NCBI GenBank assembly: GCA_913054335.1
Contig: CAJXHL010000009.1
Span: 1 to 34,484 of the forward strand
DNA from: an uncultured Gammaproteobacteria bacterium
GTDB lineage: Bacteria; Pseudomonadota; Gammaproteobacteria; PS1; Pseudothioglobaceae
Length of the DNA: 34,484 nt
Reading direction: 5' to 3'
Below are positions 9,680-20,954 of this stretch, in pieces. The notes beneath the pieces are model-generated. The model did no database searches, was not told where the DNA came from, and saw only the letters and a list, made by a program, of their open reading frames with translations. The position numbers and the translations under genes were made by a program. Numbering within the stretch: the stretch's first letter is position 1; every line of letters starts with the position of its first letter.

Positions 9680-11908
9680 CTATCGCTGTCTTGCTTGGTT
9701 TGTGTGAACAAATACACAACCCTCAGCAACGGTTTCGTTAATATTGACAGGCACGCCTTTATATAAATCGCCCTGTGATAATTCAAGTATTTTCGCCGTC
9801 GCCTCACTAACAGTCGCCTCGCTTACTTGACCGATTTGAGTTTGTTGTAAAGACTGCGCATGCCTTGTTAATACGTCCGACGCATAAGGCGTGTACTGCC
9901 AAACGGTAGCAACATTCGGCACTTCCATGGCAATAATATCAACTTCACTGGTTGCTACATTTGGGCTTAGTGACAACGCATCATCTGCCACTTGTGGCGA
10001 ATCCGTATAGTCAAAACCTGGCAGCTCCAATAAATCAGCCAATACTTTAAGTACTTTCCAGCCCGGCTTGGAATCGCCCGCAGCCTTTACTGAAGCGCCA
10101 TAAGATTGCGCCACATTGTCGATATTGATGTGCGTTCCAGAGGTCTCGTAGAAACTTGCCACTGGCAAAATGACATCGGCGAAGCTCAATACCGCCTCAT
10201 CTTCAAAACTATTCAAGGCTACAACAAAGGCATCATCACGGCTTAAATTTTCAATGGCGGCAACTGAATCCACGCAATCAAATGTAGGATAAACATCCAG
10301 CAAAACAAAAGCGTTTAAATTTGCAGTAAACATTTGCCCCGCATTCAAACCACCGTTTGGCTTAAAGCTTACTTTTTCTGCAGCAAGAGTGTTGCCCGTA
10401 GCACTTGCATTAAGTGTTTTAGAGTTTGATGCTTTAGCAATTTGCGTAACAAGTTTGGCCACTTGATCTGCACAAGGATTGCTGTTGACTTGCTCGCCCA
10501 ATACAACAACCGCATTTTCTGCAGCCGACAAGACATTGGCAATATCAATCTGCGCTTGATCAACTTTCACACCCTTTAAATAATCTGGCAGCGCTTGAGA
10601 ATTAGCCTCTAATAGGACTTTCAACACACCTGAGAGAGTGGCAACCGTATTTTGCGGTGCGCTTAATACGCTATTTGCAATTCGATAATTAAAATCGAAT
10701 GCTTTAGCATTTACAGTAGAAACTTTAGCGCCCTGAAGGGTGGCTTTTCTAATTCGATGATTAATCATCGGCTGCTCTAAGCGCAAGTAGGAGTTAACAA
10801 TCAACGCATGATCGATAGCTTCTAATTCTGCTAAAGAGACATTAGTCTCTAATGCGCTCGCACTACTAGGATTAGCAACATCTAGACGAGTATCTAAGTT
10901 TTCAGACCCTAGGCCGCGCGTTAGTTTTTGCAATAAATACAATTCTTCCAGCGTGGCATTCTTTGAAGCCAAAGCGCCAAAGCTTGCTTCAGTAGCATTC
11001 TTAATGCCGCTCGTTGCCACCTCAAGCGCAACTTCCCAAGAGGCCTCTTGCCATTCGCCTTTCACCTTAATTTTAGGTGTTAAAGCACGATTATCATTTG
11101 CAAGGCCTTCGTATGAAAAGCGATCTCTATCCGAAATCCAAGTTTCATTGACGCTCTCGTTGTCTCTAGCAACAACACGCTTAACTTTACCTTTGTGTGT
11201 TTGTGTGAAAACGTTGGAGCCGACTAAATCATGGCGCGCAACACTCTCAACAGAGCTCATTTGCCATGAACGAACCTCGTAACGGAACGGCTTTGAAGTC
11301 AACGCGCCTACCGGACAAACGTCAATCATATTGCCCGAAAGTTCTGACTGAATACCTTCACTTAAGAAAGGTTCAATTTTCAGCTCTTCGCCTCGTCCCG
11401 TTGCGCCCATTTCAACAATGCCCGCCACTTCAGCACCAAAACGCACACAACGCGTACAGTGAATACAGCGCGTCATATCGGTTTGTATTAATGCGCCAAT
11501 GCCTTTATCGGCAACAATACGCTTGCCTTCATTAAATTTGGAAACGTCTGAACCGTATTCCATCGCCACATCTTGCAACTCACATTCGCCGCCTTGATCG
11601 CAAATTGGGCAATCCAATGGGTGGTTAATAAGCAAAAACTCCATCACCGCTTTTTGTGATGCTTTGGCTTTTTCGTTATTTGTATGAACTCTCATGCCCG
11701 CCGACGCTGGTGTCGAACAAGCCGGTTGTGGCTTCGGATTGCCTTCGACATCAACAAGGCACATACGGCAATTAGCCGCTACCGATAATTTCTTGTGGTA
11801 ACAAAAACGAGGAATATCAATGCCTTCTCTGTCGGCAATCGAAATAATCGACTCACCCGAGTGGCCATGAACGAGATTGCCGTCAATTTCGATTTCAATA
11901 TCAACCAT
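9680..11908 (-). CDS. nuoG: NADH-quinone oxidoreductase subunit G
   Basis: 742 aa; [14 protein letters not shown] and [10 protein letters not shown] Fe-S motifs. Confidence 0.96.
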   Translation of the reverse strand: MVDIEIEIDGNLVHGHSGESIISIADREGIDIPRFCYHKKLSVAANCRMCLVDVEGNPKPQPACSTPASAGMRVHTNNEKAKASQKAVMEFLLINHPLDCPICDQGGECELQDVAMEYGSDVSKFNEGKRIVADKGIGALIQTDMTRCIHCTRCVRFGAEVAGIVEMGATGRGEELKIEPFLSEGIQSELSGNMIDVCPVGALTSKPFRYEVRSWQMSSVESVARHDLVGSNVFTQTHKGKVKRVVARDNESVNETWISDRDRFSYEGLANDNRALTPKIKVKGEWQEASWEVALEVATSGIKNATEASFGALASKNATLEELYLLQKLTRGLGSENLDTRLDVANPSSASALETNVSLAELEAIDHALIVNSYLRLEQPMINHRIRKATLQGAKVSTVNAKAFDFNYRIANSVLSAPQNTVATLSGVLKVLLEANSQALPDYLKGVKVDQAQIDIANVLSAAENAVVVLGEQVNSNPCADQVAKLVTQIAKASNSKTLNASATGNTLAAEKVSFKPNGGLNAGQMFTANLNAFVLLDVYPTFDCVDSVAAIENLSRDDAFVVALNSFEDEAVLSFADVILPVASFYETSGTHINIDNVAQSYGASVKAAGDSKPGWKVLKVLADLLELPGFDYTDSPQVADDALSLSPNVATSEVDIIAMEVPNVATVWQYTPYASDVLTRHAQSLQQTQIGQVSEATVSEATAKILELSQGDLYKGVPVNINETVAEGCVFVHTNQARQR

Positions 11909-12159
11909 TATTTAGCCCACCCAAAGCAAATATATTTAAACTCTGCATGATTTAAAGTTGTCAGTTGCGAGACAAATTTTGCAGTTGATAGCGCACCTCG
12001 CAACAAGGAATTTAACGAAGCAAATGATGGCTTTAAAACTTGCCCTACGGGACTTAAACAAATTCTTATCATCGGCGTTATTTTCTTTGAGATAGCAATA
12101 AGTATCTCTGCATAAAACTGCCTTGTGGATAAAAATTTATTGTTGTCAGAGATTGTCAT
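11908..12159 (-). CDS. Hypothetical 83-aa ORF between nuoF and nuoG; may be read-through of a repeat element rather than a real gene
   Basis: Start overlaps nuoF stop (ATGA) and stop abuts nuoG start (TAATG); no recognisable domain; C-terminus encoded by the 22-bp inverted repeat. Confidence 0.35.
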   Translation of the reverse strand: MTISDNNKFLSTRQFYAEILIAISKKITPMIRICLSPVGQVLKPSFASLNSLLRGALSTAKFVSQLTTLNHAEFKYICFGWAK

Positions 12160-12179
12160 ATTTGCTTCGGGTGGGCTAA
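11912..12179. repeat. MITE-like or structured block bounded by 22-bp inverted repeats (1 mismatch)
   Basis: TTAGCCCACCCAAAGCAAATAT at 11912-11933 versus ATATTTGCTTCGGGTGGGCTAA at 12158-12179; internal inverted repeats GTTGCGAG/CTCGCAAC (11964-11971/11997-12004) and GAGATA/TATCTC (12089-12094/12103-12108). Confidence 0.75.
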
Positions 12180-13439
12180 CACCATACTCTTACCGTGTTT
12201 GATGTAATACTCAAACTCGTGTCTAAAATGTCTAATAAAGCTCTCTACAGGCATCGCAGCAGCATCGCCTAATGCGCAAATCGTATTGCCCATAATTTTG
12301 TCTTGAACGCTCATCAATAAGTCCAAGTCTTCCATTTTTCCTTGGCCATCCATGATGCGCTTTAATACGCGATACATCCAACCAGTGCCCTCTCTACAAG
12401 GGGTGCATTGACCGCATGACTCGTCGTAATAAAAATGCGCCAAACGCGTTAAGGCTGCTACCATGCACGTTGTGTCGTCCATAACAATCACCGAGCCTGC
12501 GCCCAACATAGAGCCCACTTGCTCAATGGAGTCATAATCCATTGTCATTTTCATCGCATCATCTGCTGGAAGTACTGGCGTTGAAGAGCCACCTGGAATA
12601 ACTGCTTTTAATGTTCTGCCTTCTCGAAGGCCACCTGCCATTTCTAATAACTCAGAAAATGGTGTGCCCATTGGAATCTCGAAATTCGCTGGCTTGGTTA
12701 CATGCCCCGTCACCGAGAATAATTTACAACCACCCGAATTTGGTACACCTAAATCGGCAAACCATTGGCCACCACGCGCCAAAATATCTGGCACGGAAGC
12801 AAAGCTTTCAGTGTTGTTAATCGTTGTTGGCATGCCGTAAAGTCCAACATTGGCTGGAAACGGCGGCTTAAATCTTGGCTGGCCTTTTTTGCCCTCGAGC
12901 GACTCTAATAATGCTGTTTCTTCACCGCAAATATAAGCGCCAGCACCCAAGTGAGTATGCAAGTCAAAATTGACTTCGCTATCGCCAATGTCGTGCCCTA
13001 AAAGTCCGGCATCGTAAGCCTCTTTTAAAGCCTCTTCAAAACGATAGTAAGGCTCCATGAACTCGCCACGAATGTAATTGTAGCCCACAGTAGCGCCCAT
13101 CACATAACCGGCAATCGCCATGCCTTCAATCACTGAATGCGGATTGAATCTTAAAATATCTCTGTCTTTACAAGTGCCTGGCTCGCCTTCGTCAGAATTA
13201 CAAACAACGTACTTCTGCCCATCTTGGTTGCGAGGCATAAAGCTCCACTTAAGACCTGTTGGGAATCCAGCGCCACCGCGCCCTCTTAGGCCAGAAGTTT
13301 TTAATTCGCCCAAAATCGCCTCTGGCGATAACTCACCATGAAGAATTTTGCGCCAAACGCTGTAACCACCCGACCCTTCGTAAGTCGCTAAACTTGATGG
13401 GTTTTCTTTATCTATGTTTTTGAAACAGACTTCGTTCAC
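12156..13439 (-). CDS. nuoF: NADH-quinone oxidoreductase subunit F
   Basis: 427 aa; [43 protein letters not shown] motifs. Confidence 0.97.
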   Translation of the reverse strand: MNEVCFKNIDKENPSSLATYEGSGGYSVWRKILHGELSPEAILGELKTSGLRGRGGAGFPTGLKWSFMPRNQDGQKYVVCNSDEGEPGTCKDRDILRFNPHSVIEGMAIAGYVMGATVGYNYIRGEFMEPYYRFEEALKEAYDAGLLGHDIGDSEVNFDLHTHLGAGAYICGEETALLESLEGKKGQPRFKPPFPANVGLYGMPTTINNTESFASVPDILARGGQWFADLGVPNSGGCKLFSVTGHVTKPANFEIPMGTPFSELLEMAGGLREGRTLKAVIPGGSSTPVLPADDAMKMTMDYDSIEQVGSMLGAGSVIVMDDTTCMVAALTRLAHFYYDESCGQCTPCREGTGWMYRVLKRIMDGQGKMEDLDLLMSVQDKIMGNTICALGDAAAMPVESFIRHFRHEFEYYIKHGKSMVLAHPKQI

Positions 13440-13921
13440 TTTACCTCACTCCTAAGTCCATCCAAAATCTCATCAATTTTTTGCTGCGTTAGGTTTTCAT
13501 AATATTGATCACCAATTTGGAACATGGGTGCGCCAACACATGCGCCTAAACACTCTACTTTCTTAACACTAACCAAGCCATCTTCACTCACTTCGCCTGT
13601 TTTCACGCCCGTTTTTGTCTCTAAATACGAGATCAAATCGTCAGCGCCATTGAGCATGCATGAAATATTGTGGCAAAAACGAATGACGTACTTGCCTACC
13701 GGCTTGTGGTTGTAATTCTCATAAAAAGTGGCCACTTCATGTACACTGATGACAGGCATTTCTAAGTAATCGGCGACCGCTTGGATTAACTCACTGGTCA
13801 GACTGCCATCGTTTTCAGCTTGAACAATTTTCAAGGCCTCCATTACAGCTGAGCTTTGACAACCAGCAGGATATTTAGCCACCCATGTGTCAATTTGTTG
13901 TTTTGCTTGTTCTGAAATCAT
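13436..13921 (-). CDS. nuoE: NADH-quinone oxidoreductase subunit E
   Basis: 161 aa thioredoxin-like 2Fe-2S subunit; CHNISC...[14 protein letters not shown]. Confidence 0.96.
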   Translation of the reverse strand: MISEQAKQQIDTWVAKYPAGCQSSAVMEALKIVQAENDGSLTSELIQAVADYLEMPVISVHEVATFYENYNHKPVGKYVIRFCHNISCMLNGADDLISYLETKTGVKTGEVSEDGLVSVKKVECLGACVGAPMFQIGDQYYENLTQQKIDEILDGLRSEVK

Positions 13922-13950
13922 TAGACAATACCTCTAATCCTAAAAACAAG

Positions 13951-14054
13951 TATTTTTGCTTTGTGCAAGGCATATTGTAAAAAATCCGAAAGAGCATAGT
14001 AAAAGCTATGCGACTGAGTATTTTTGAAATATAACGCAGCACAAGGTAAAAAGA
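13951..14054. repeat. Imperfect palindromic (REP/MITE-like) intergenic element between nuoE and nuoD
   Basis: Outer arms tatttttgctttgtgc / gcacaaggtaaaaaga, inner perfect hairpin GCATAG-taaaag-CTATGC at 13994-14011, related A/T-rich middle arms. Confidence 0.7.
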
Positions 14055-14063
14055 CGAAGTTTT

Positions 14064-15317
14064 TCATCGGTCTATTTCTCCAAAAACAATATCCTGTGTT
14101 CCAATAATCGTGACCACGTCGGAGAGCATATGACCCCTAGCCATTTCGTCCATTGCTGCCAAATGCGCAAAACCTGGTGCACGCATCTTGATGCGGTATG
14201 GCTTATTTGCGCCGTCAGAAACTAGGTAAACACCGAACTCCCCCTTAGGGTTCTCAATCGCAGAATAAACCTCGCCTTCTGGTAAGCAGTAGCCCTCAGT
14301 AAACAACTTAAAGTGGTGAATGAGTGACTCCATGTCGTCCTTCATATCACTGCGTTTAGGAGGTGCCACTTTATGATCATCCGACATTACTGGGCCAGGG
14401 TTGGCGCGAAGCCAAGTAATGCACTGCTCAATAATTCGAGTTGACTGGCGCATTTCTTCCATGCGCACTAAATAACGATCATAACTGTCGCCAGTGACAC
14501 CGATAGGAATATCAAACTCCATCTTGTCGTAAACCGAATAAGGTTCATTTTTGCGAATATCCCACTCAATGCCAGAGCCACGAAGCATCGGCCCAGTAAA
14601 ACCAAGCTGCATTGCACGCTCTGGGGTGACAATACCGATATTCACCAGTCGTTGTTTCCAAATTCTGTTGTCAGTCAAAAGACCCGAATATTGGTCAATA
14701 CTGTCAGGGAAGTTGGCGGCAAAATCGGCAATAAAGTCAAGCAAAGAGCCTTGACGATTGGCGTTCATTGCTTCAAGCTCTTTAGCACTACGCAATTTTG
14801 ATTCTAAGTATTGCGGCATTTTGTCCGGCAAATCGCGATACACACCACCTGGACGATAGTACGTTGCATGCATGCGCGAACCACTGACCGCTTCATAGCA
14901 ATCAATAAGCTTTTCACGCTCTCTAAAGGCGTAGAGAAAAACACTCATTGCGCCAACATCTAAGGCGTGAGTTCCTAGCCACATGAGATGATTGAGGATG
15001 CGAGTAATTTCGTCAAACATTACTCGAATGTATTCTGCACGCTCTGGAATTTCGAGCCCAAGCATGGTTTCAATCGCCATCACATAGGCGTGCTCATTAC
15101 ACATCATAGAGACGTAATCGAGCCTGTCCATATAACCAATCGACTGATTATAAGGCTTTGATTCTGCTAGTTTTTCAGTACCGCGATGGAGTAATCCAAT
15201 ATGTGGATCGGCACGCTCAACAACTTCGCCGTCCATTTCAAGAATAAGACGTAGCACACCATGTGCTGCAGGATGTTGTGGCCCAAAGTTAAGGGTGTAA
15301 TTACGCATCTCAGACAT
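14064..15317 (-). CDS. nuoD: NADH-quinone oxidoreductase subunit D
   Basis: 417 aa; [29 protein letters not shown] motifs. Confidence 0.97.
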   Translation of the reverse strand: MSEMRNYTLNFGPQHPAAHGVLRLILEMDGEVVERADPHIGLLHRGTEKLAESKPYNQSIGYMDRLDYVSMMCNEHAYVMAIETMLGLEIPERAEYIRVMFDEITRILNHLMWLGTHALDVGAMSVFLYAFREREKLIDCYEAVSGSRMHATYYRPGGVYRDLPDKMPQYLESKLRSAKELEAMNANRQGSLLDFIADFAANFPDSIDQYSGLLTDNRIWKQRLVNIGIVTPERAMQLGFTGPMLRGSGIEWDIRKNEPYSVYDKMEFDIPIGVTGDSYDRYLVRMEEMRQSTRIIEQCITWLRANPGPVMSDDHKVAPPKRSDMKDDMESLIHHFKLFTEGYCLPEGEVYSAIENPKGEFGVYLVSDGANKPYRIKMRAPGFAHLAAMDEMARGHMLSDVVTIIGTQDIVFGEIDR

Positions 15318-15319
15318 AA

Positions 15320-15934
15320 TTATTTCCTTATTACCCTTGGAACAGTAATATTGGGTTCAATGCTTACAGGCTCGTAAACTACTCTGCCTAATTCTTCGTC
15401 GTAGCGCATTTCTACTTCGCCAATCATTGGAAAGTCCTTTCTTAGAGGGTGGCCTACAAAACCATAGTCGGTTAGAATTCTGCGTAAATCTGTGTGGTTT
15501 TCAAACAAAATACCAAATAAATCAAACGCTTCTCTTTCGTACCAGTCGGCTGAATTCCAGATACCGGTCACAGACTCAATGATTAGGTTGTCGCCAGCTA
15601 AAAGTGCTTTGACGCGCAAGCGCTTATTGTCAGAAACAGAGAGCATGTGATAAACAACGCCGAAACGGTGGCTCTGCGTTCTTTGGGATTGTTGGGCGGC
15701 ACGACCTCGGCCATAACCCGATGAACTGGCATTGCCATCCCAGTCCGATTCGCCGTAAGTTAGATAGTCAATACCGCTGAGATCAACCAAAATCTCAAAA
15801 TTAAAATCGTCTCTTAATTTCGTGCACGTTTCGATAATGGCGCCACTGTCAATGGTTAATGTGAGCTCACCGTATGCTTCGGTGATGCCATCGGCGCCAA
15901 AAACGTCGTTTAATTGTTTTTTTAATTCACTCAT
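15320..15934 (-). CDS. nuoC: NADH-quinone oxidoreductase subunit C
   Basis: 204 aa; [44 protein letters not shown] motif. Confidence 0.96.
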   Translation of the reverse strand: MSELKKQLNDVFGADGITEAYGELTLTIDSGAIIETCTKLRDDFNFEILVDLSGIDYLTYGESDWDGNASSSGYGRGRAAQQSQRTQSHRFGVVYHMLSVSDNKRLRVKALLAGDNLIIESVTGIWNSADWYEREAFDLFGILFENHTDLRRILTDYGFVGHPLRKDFPMIGEVEMRYDEELGRVVYEPVSIEPNITVPRVIRK

Positions 15935-15936
15935 AT

Positions 15937-16416
15937 TTAGGTGCGTGCAATGGTGTTGGTTCGGCGAATTTTATCTTGCAGTTGCAAAATACCGTAAAGT
16001 AGTGCTTCGGCAGTTGGCGGACAACCCGGCACGTACACATCCACTGGCACGATTCGATCGCAACCACGGACCACCGCATAAGAGTAATGATAATAGCCAC
16101 CACCGTTAGCGCAAGAGCCCATGGATATCACGTATCTAGGCTCTGGCATTTGGTCGTAAACCTTGCGCAGCGCTGGCGCCATCTTGTTGGTCAAAGTACC
16201 GGCAACAATCATCAAATCGGACTGTCTTGGTGTTGGTCTAAAAACAATACCAAAACGATCAAGGTCGTAGCGCGACGAGCCCGCCTCCATCATTTCAACC
16301 GCACAGCACGCTAAGCCAAATGTCATTGGCCAAAGAGAGCCAGTACGCGCCCAATTAATTACTTTGTCGAGTGAGGTGGTAACAAACCCCTCTTTCATTA
16401 AACCTTCAATAGCCAT
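15937..16416 (-). CDS. nuoB: NADH-quinone oxidoreductase subunit B; start placed at [11 protein letters not shown]
   Basis: [54 protein letters not shown] motifs. Confidence 0.96.
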   Translation of the reverse strand: MAIEGLMKEGFVTTSLDKVINWARTGSLWPMTFGLACCAVEMMEAGSSRYDLDRFGIVFRPTPRQSDLMIVAGTLTNKMAPALRKVYDQMPEPRYVISMGSCANGGGYYHYSYAVVRGCDRIVPVDVYVPGCPPTAEALLYGILQLQDKIRRTNTIART

Positions 16417-16473
16417 TGAGAACCTTAGTGTTAGAACAGAATGCAAAAACTAAATCCTGATAAGAGCTGTTTA

Positions 16474-16830
16474 TCATTCCCATTCAAGCGCCCCTTTCTT
16501 CCACTCGAAAATAAAACCAACAACGAGTAATAATAAGAAGATAGACATACCAATAAAACCAAACCAACCAAGCTTGGCCTGCACAACAGCCCAAGGGATA
16601 AAGAACGCAACTTCCAAGTCAAAAATAATAAAAAGAATTGCCACTAAATAGTAGCGAACATTGAAATGCATTCTAGAATCTTCAAATGGTGGGAAGCCAC
16701 ACTCGAATTGTGAATTTTTTTCTTCGTACGGCTTACTTGGGCCAAGAAGATAACCAACTAGGGTTAGACCAACGCCAAATGCGATGCCTAGGAATATAAA
16801 TACTGCAATGGGTAAATAATTTTCTAACAC
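16474..16830 (-). CDS. nuoA: NADH-quinone oxidoreductase subunit A
   Basis: 118 aa three-TM protein; FECGFPPFEDSRMHFNVRYYLVAILFIIFDLEVAFFIPWA. Confidence 0.96.
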   Translation of the reverse strand: MLENYLPIAVFIFLGIAFGVGLTLVGYLLGPSKPYEEKNSQFECGFPPFEDSRMHFNVRYYLVAILFIIFDLEVAFFIPWAVVQAKLGWFGFIGMSIFLLLLVVGFIFEWKKGALEWE

Positions 16831-16859
16831 TTTTTATTGCTCGGATTAGGGGTGCGAAT

Positions 16860-16868
16860 ATTATAACA
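16860..16868 (-). promoter_or_regulatory. Candidate extended -10 promoter (TGTTATAAT) for the nuo operon
   Basis: Minus strand GTTGTTATAATATTCGC in the nuoA-tldD gap; no good -35 seen, consistent with an extended -10 type. Confidence 0.5.
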
Positions 16869-16932
16869 ACTTAATCGCAAAACAGCGAGAAAGTTGGTGC
16901 TGAAAACACGCAGAAAATCCGAAAACGCAGGC

Positions 16933-18357
16933 CTAAGTATTAAGCTGCGTACCGCCGACAGTGAGAGAATCCAGCTTCAAGCTTGGTTGACCAACACCGA
17001 CTGGCACACTTTGCCCCTCTTTGCCACAAACACCTATACCCGGATCAAGCTTTAAGTCGTTTCCTACCATGGAGATTTGATGCAAAACCTCATCGCCCGC
17101 ACCAATCAGCGTCGCTCCTTTTATAGGCTTAGTAATTTTGCCATTTTTGATGAGGTAGGCCTCATTGGCAGAAAACACAAACTTGCCATTGGTGATGTCC
17201 ACTTGACCGCCATCAAAGTTCTTGGCATAAATACCGTTATCAACCGAGGCGATCATATCTTCAAAGCTGTCATCGCCACTTAGCATGTAGGTGTTGGTCA
17301 TTCTCGGCATAGGGATATGCGCATAAGATTCACGTCTGGCGTTGCCTGTACTTGACTCACCCATGAGCCTGGCATTAAGTTTATCGAACATATAGCCTTT
17401 CAAGACTCCGTCCTTAATCAGGACCGTTTCTTGAGTTGGCGTACCCTCATCATCAATGGTTAGACTGCCTCTACGGTTAGCAATAGTGCCATTATCAACA
17501 ATAGTACATTTTTCATTAGCAACTTGCTGTCCAATCTTGCCACTAAAAACTGACATTTTTTTGCGATTAAAATCCCCTTCTAAGCCGTGTCCTATGGCCT
17601 CATGCAATAATACACCCGGCCAGCCAGAGCCAAGAATCACCGGCATTTTCCCAGCGGGTGCATCTTCCGATTCAAGTGCAACCAAGGCCATACGGATTGC
17701 TTCTTGAGTATATGTTTCAATAAAACCATTATCAACAAAATAACGGTAATCGTAACGGCCGCCGCCGCCACTTGAAGCCTGCTCCACTCGGCCGTTTTTT
17801 TCCACAACAACGCTGACACTAATCCGCACCATTGGGCGATAATCCATTTGATAAACGCCATCGGTTGAAGCGATTAAAACCTCAGTATAAGCCCCCGAAA
17901 GAGAGGCACTCACTTGCTTCACTTTTTTCTCTTTTCTGGCAATGGCGTCAATTTGGCGTAATACATTAACCTTCTCCTCTGAGGTCAAACTTCCCAGTGG
18001 ACTGAGCGCTGGGTACTTGGCTTGAGTAGGCGCCTCTTGCAGAATTTTTGGCTTAAGCAAGCGAGGCGTCTCTGAAATACCCTTGGCAAAGTCAATCGCC
18101 CCTTGAATGGCTTTTAGATTAAGATTATCTGAATAAGAGAATCCTGTTTTATCACCGACAACACTACGCGCTCCTACACCATGACTGATATGATACGAAC
18201 CGTCTTTAACAATGCCTTCATCGAGCATCCAAGACTCGGCCTCTGAGTGTTGAAAGTATAAATCAGCATAGTCAACACCCGTTTCAGAAAGCGAGGTAAG
18301 TAAATCAAAAACACCTTCTTGATTAATGTTGTGATCATCGAGCAACTGTTGAATCAT
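16933..18357 (-). CDS. tldD: Metalloprotease TldD
   Basis: 474 aa; VILGSGWPGVLLHEAIGHGLEGDFNRKK (HExxH-like HEAIGH), TNTYMLSGD motifs. Confidence 0.95.
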   Translation of the reverse strand: MIQQLLDDHNINQEGVFDLLTSLSETGVDYADLYFQHSEAESWMLDEGIVKDGSYHISHGVGARSVVGDKTGFSYSDNLNLKAIQGAIDFAKGISETPRLLKPKILQEAPTQAKYPALSPLGSLTSEEKVNVLRQIDAIARKEKKVKQVSASLSGAYTEVLIASTDGVYQMDYRPMVRISVSVVVEKNGRVEQASSGGGGRYDYRYFVDNGFIETYTQEAIRMALVALESEDAPAGKMPVILGSGWPGVLLHEAIGHGLEGDFNRKKMSVFSGKIGQQVANEKCTIVDNGTIANRRGSLTIDDEGTPTQETVLIKDGVLKGYMFDKLNARLMGESSTGNARRESYAHIPMPRMTNTYMLSGDDSFEDMIASVDNGIYAKNFDGGQVDITNGKFVFSANEAYLIKNGKITKPIKGATLIGAGDEVLHQISMVGNDLKLDPGIGVCGKEGQSVPVGVGQPSLKLDSLTVGGTQLNT

Positions 18358-20873
18358 AAGGTTTCTCCCGATACTTGAGATTGAATAACAGGCTCAGACC
18401 AAGGGCCTGTTACTGTGTAGTTGAACTCCAATACTTTATTAATAACATCAGTGACCTCACCACCAAGTAATAGCTTATCCACCACCCAAACAGCAAAGCC
18501 ATATAAGCCACCACCAGCCATATAAGCTGCCAATGGCACACTATCGGCCAAGAATGGTTGAACTTTGGCTTTAAGATGATAATCCTGCTCAGCCAAACCC
18601 AAATACCCCGTCAACTCAATATTACTTTCATCACTTTCAAGCAAAAAGTCTTTGATACTAGCCTTGCCATTGCCAATCAGTAACGCTGTGTGAATTCGAT
18701 CATAAACAAATCCCTGCTCTCTTACTGCACTATTGGGCTTCCTTATTCTATCGGCAATAAACTCTAAATTGATAAATGAGAGCAACCTAAAGAAATTTTG
18801 ATCCTGATTGGTAAAAACACCTTCTTCTATATCAACTGTAATCAAGCCACTAACTTGAGGTATAGACACCTCCCAAGGTGCACAGTCGCAATAAAGTCTT
18901 ATATCTGCTGCAAAAGCACCACCAATAACAGGCTCTTGAATGTCAAACTTGTATAAAAAATCCGATAAATTGTGATGAGAGGCCTTGGTTCTCAAAGTGG
19001 TTTTACCGCCCAACCAATCGCCATTAAAAATCAACTCTTTTTCGGTCAAGCCAACCCCTTCAAACTTAAGATTTTTAATTTGCAGTACTTGGTCTTTGCT
19101 CACTAAATCTGCCTCAAAATTTGGGATAGAGATGTCATTAATTTCTGCATTTTTTGATATTAAACGAAAACTTGGAAAATCTTCTGGAGAAAGACGCCAA
19201 GGAAGTTTTGTTTTCTCAAGAGTTGATAATTTAAGATTATGCAACTCAACAAATGACACGCCATTTGGACGTGGAGAAAGATAAATCCCTACCTGTAAAT
19301 TTTTTGATTCAATTTGGGCCTGCCATTCACTGCCAGTGCCTTTGCTAATATAGGCATTAATGTCACCCTCCATCTGCTTCATTGCAACTTTAAAAGACGA
19401 ATCATCGGTATCAATCCATTTATCTGGATTAATCAGTAACTCAAAAGGTACCCCACCAATCACTCCCTTACCATCGGTCTTGAATGTATTGTCATGATAT
19501 GAGATTTTAGAAGTAAATTTTTCTATACTGATTTTCTCCTCGAATAAAGTGAGCTTGTTGTCATTAACAAATAGATCAAACTCAACGCTTTTTTTCTTCT
19601 CACCTTGTTCTGAAAATGGGACAACGATGACAACATTACCCCCTATATCTCCCTTAAGTTTAAATTGATCAAGAAAAGATTTGATCCTATCTGAAACTGG
19701 AGACCGCCGCATAAAATCAACAATTTCTTCACTGCTTGATTTTACCCTACCGTGAATAACCAATTGAGCGTCTGGGCTGCCTAAATTACTGGCATCAATA
19801 TTAATATAACTCAAATCAAGAGTATCAAGTTTGGCATCTTTTCCGGTTATTTTTACATGATCATTGGTGAATGTTACACGTGCATTTAAACCAGTGATAG
19901 GTGCCCATTTAGAATTCATAGTCAACTTAACATTCTCCAAGTTGGCCGATAGCTTTGTTATGGGAAGCGCATCATCGCCCGATAAAGTAAATCGAGTGGT
20001 AAACAAGACGTCTTTCAGCACCCCTGAGCCCAATGCATTGTTTAGCCATATAGCGCTTTTGGTATCGGCAAGTGACTCTGGAAGATTTTGATGAATTTTT
20101 GCCACATCAATCTGATCAACATAACTCTGGAGCTCCAAAAATACCTTATCTTGTTGTGAAAACACTTTAAGCTGAGCTGAAAGATTAAAATCTTCGTTTT
20201 TTATATTGAATGGGAAAATAGCAACCCTATTCGCCCTCGCACGCCCTACATCAATACTGGTTTTAATATCCACAGTATTGCCGATTATTGGTGCTTGAAA
20301 GCTACTCATTAGCGCTTGATTTTCCATCGAAAAAGTGATTTTCTGTTTGTTTCTTTTTAGCTCAATTGGGGCAAGATGATGTGCGTTTTCTCCGAGAATA
20401 ATGGTTTTATTGATGGATAAAGTCTCTAATGCTAACAAACTAGAGAGGCCATTATTGGAAAAAATAGCATCGGTATCAATGAAAGCCATATAAGATTCAA
20501 TCAGAGTTGCATCGATACTTAACTCATTAATATCAATATGCCCAGGTATTTCAATGCTACCAATAAGAGCAGACGGGTTAACATCCCAGCGAAGCACGTC
20601 CATCGATACTATTGGGTTTAGGCCTTTTGCGCCAATTTTGACTCCGTGTACGGCTAATAACAAATCGTTGTCAATAAATTCTAATGCTAGACGTTCAATA
20701 CTGACGTCTAATCCAGTAGCACCGGAAAGTCTCTGCTCAAGAGGCCCCTTCATGGTTTGTGGAAAGAGCACAAAGAAAGCCACAATACTCAATAATAGCA
20801 GTGACAAAATGGCCGTGAACCAAGTGCTCATCCTGAGAAGATTGAAGCTGCGGCGGAAGCTGATATTAAGCAT
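18354..20873 (-). CDS. yhdP: YhdP-family AsmA-like/DUF3971 envelope protein
   Basis: 839 aa with N-terminal TM; large low-similarity AsmA-like architecture; directly upstream of tldD, as in Enterobacteria; C-terminal YTVTGPWSEPVI. Confidence 0.8.
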   Translation of the reverse strand: MLNISFRRSFNLLRMSTWFTAILSLLLLSIVAFFVLFPQTMKGPLEQRLSGATGLDVSIERLALEFIDNDLLLAVHGVKIGAKGLNPIVSMDVLRWDVNPSALIGSIEIPGHIDINELSIDATLIESYMAFIDTDAIFSNNGLSSLLALETLSINKTIILGENAHHLAPIELKRNKQKITFSMENQALMSSFQAPIIGNTVDIKTSIDVGRARANRVAIFPFNIKNEDFNLSAQLKVFSQQDKVFLELQSYVDQIDVAKIHQNLPESLADTKSAIWLNNALGSGVLKDVLFTTRFTLSGDDALPITKLSANLENVKLTMNSKWAPITGLNARVTFTNDHVKITGKDAKLDTLDLSYINIDASNLGSPDAQLVIHGRVKSSSEEIVDFMRRSPVSDRIKSFLDQFKLKGDIGGNVVIVVPFSEQGEKKKSVEFDLFVNDNKLTLFEEKISIEKFTSKISYHDNTFKTDGKGVIGGVPFELLINPDKWIDTDDSSFKVAMKQMEGDINAYISKGTGSEWQAQIESKNLQVGIYLSPRPNGVSFVELHNLKLSTLEKTKLPWRLSPEDFPSFRLISKNAEINDISIPNFEADLVSKDQVLQIKNLKFEGVGLTEKELIFNGDWLGGKTTLRTKASHHNLSDFLYKFDIQEPVIGGAFAADIRLYCDCAPWEVSIPQVSGLITVDIEEGVFTNQDQNFFRLLSFINLEFIADRIRKPNSAVREQGFVYDRIHTALLIGNGKASIKDFLLESDESNIELTGYLGLAEQDYHLKAKVQPFLADSVPLAAYMAGGGLYGFAVWVVDKLLLGGEVTDVINKVLEFNYTVTGPWSEPVIQSQVSGETL

Positions 20874-20954
20874 ATTTATCGTGGATTCAAGTGCAATCTA
20901 TTATAACCAAATGTATAATATGCCGGAATTTAATCTGATTATGAAGGAAGAGAA

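Noticed and set aside
9666-9719. N-terminal extension of nuoH ([18 protein letters not shown])
   Set aside because: Overlaps nuoG coding end and precedes the conserved NuoH N-terminus; internal Met is more plausible
10953-11535. 109-aa and 89-aa plus-strand ORFs
   Set aside because: Antisense within nuoG; composition consistent with shadow ORFs
11904-12185. ACCAT direct repeat flanking the nuoF-nuoG block as a possible target-site duplication
   Set aside because: Only 5 bp, unequally spaced from the inverted repeats (3 and 1 bp), and one copy is the nuoG start context; not reliable
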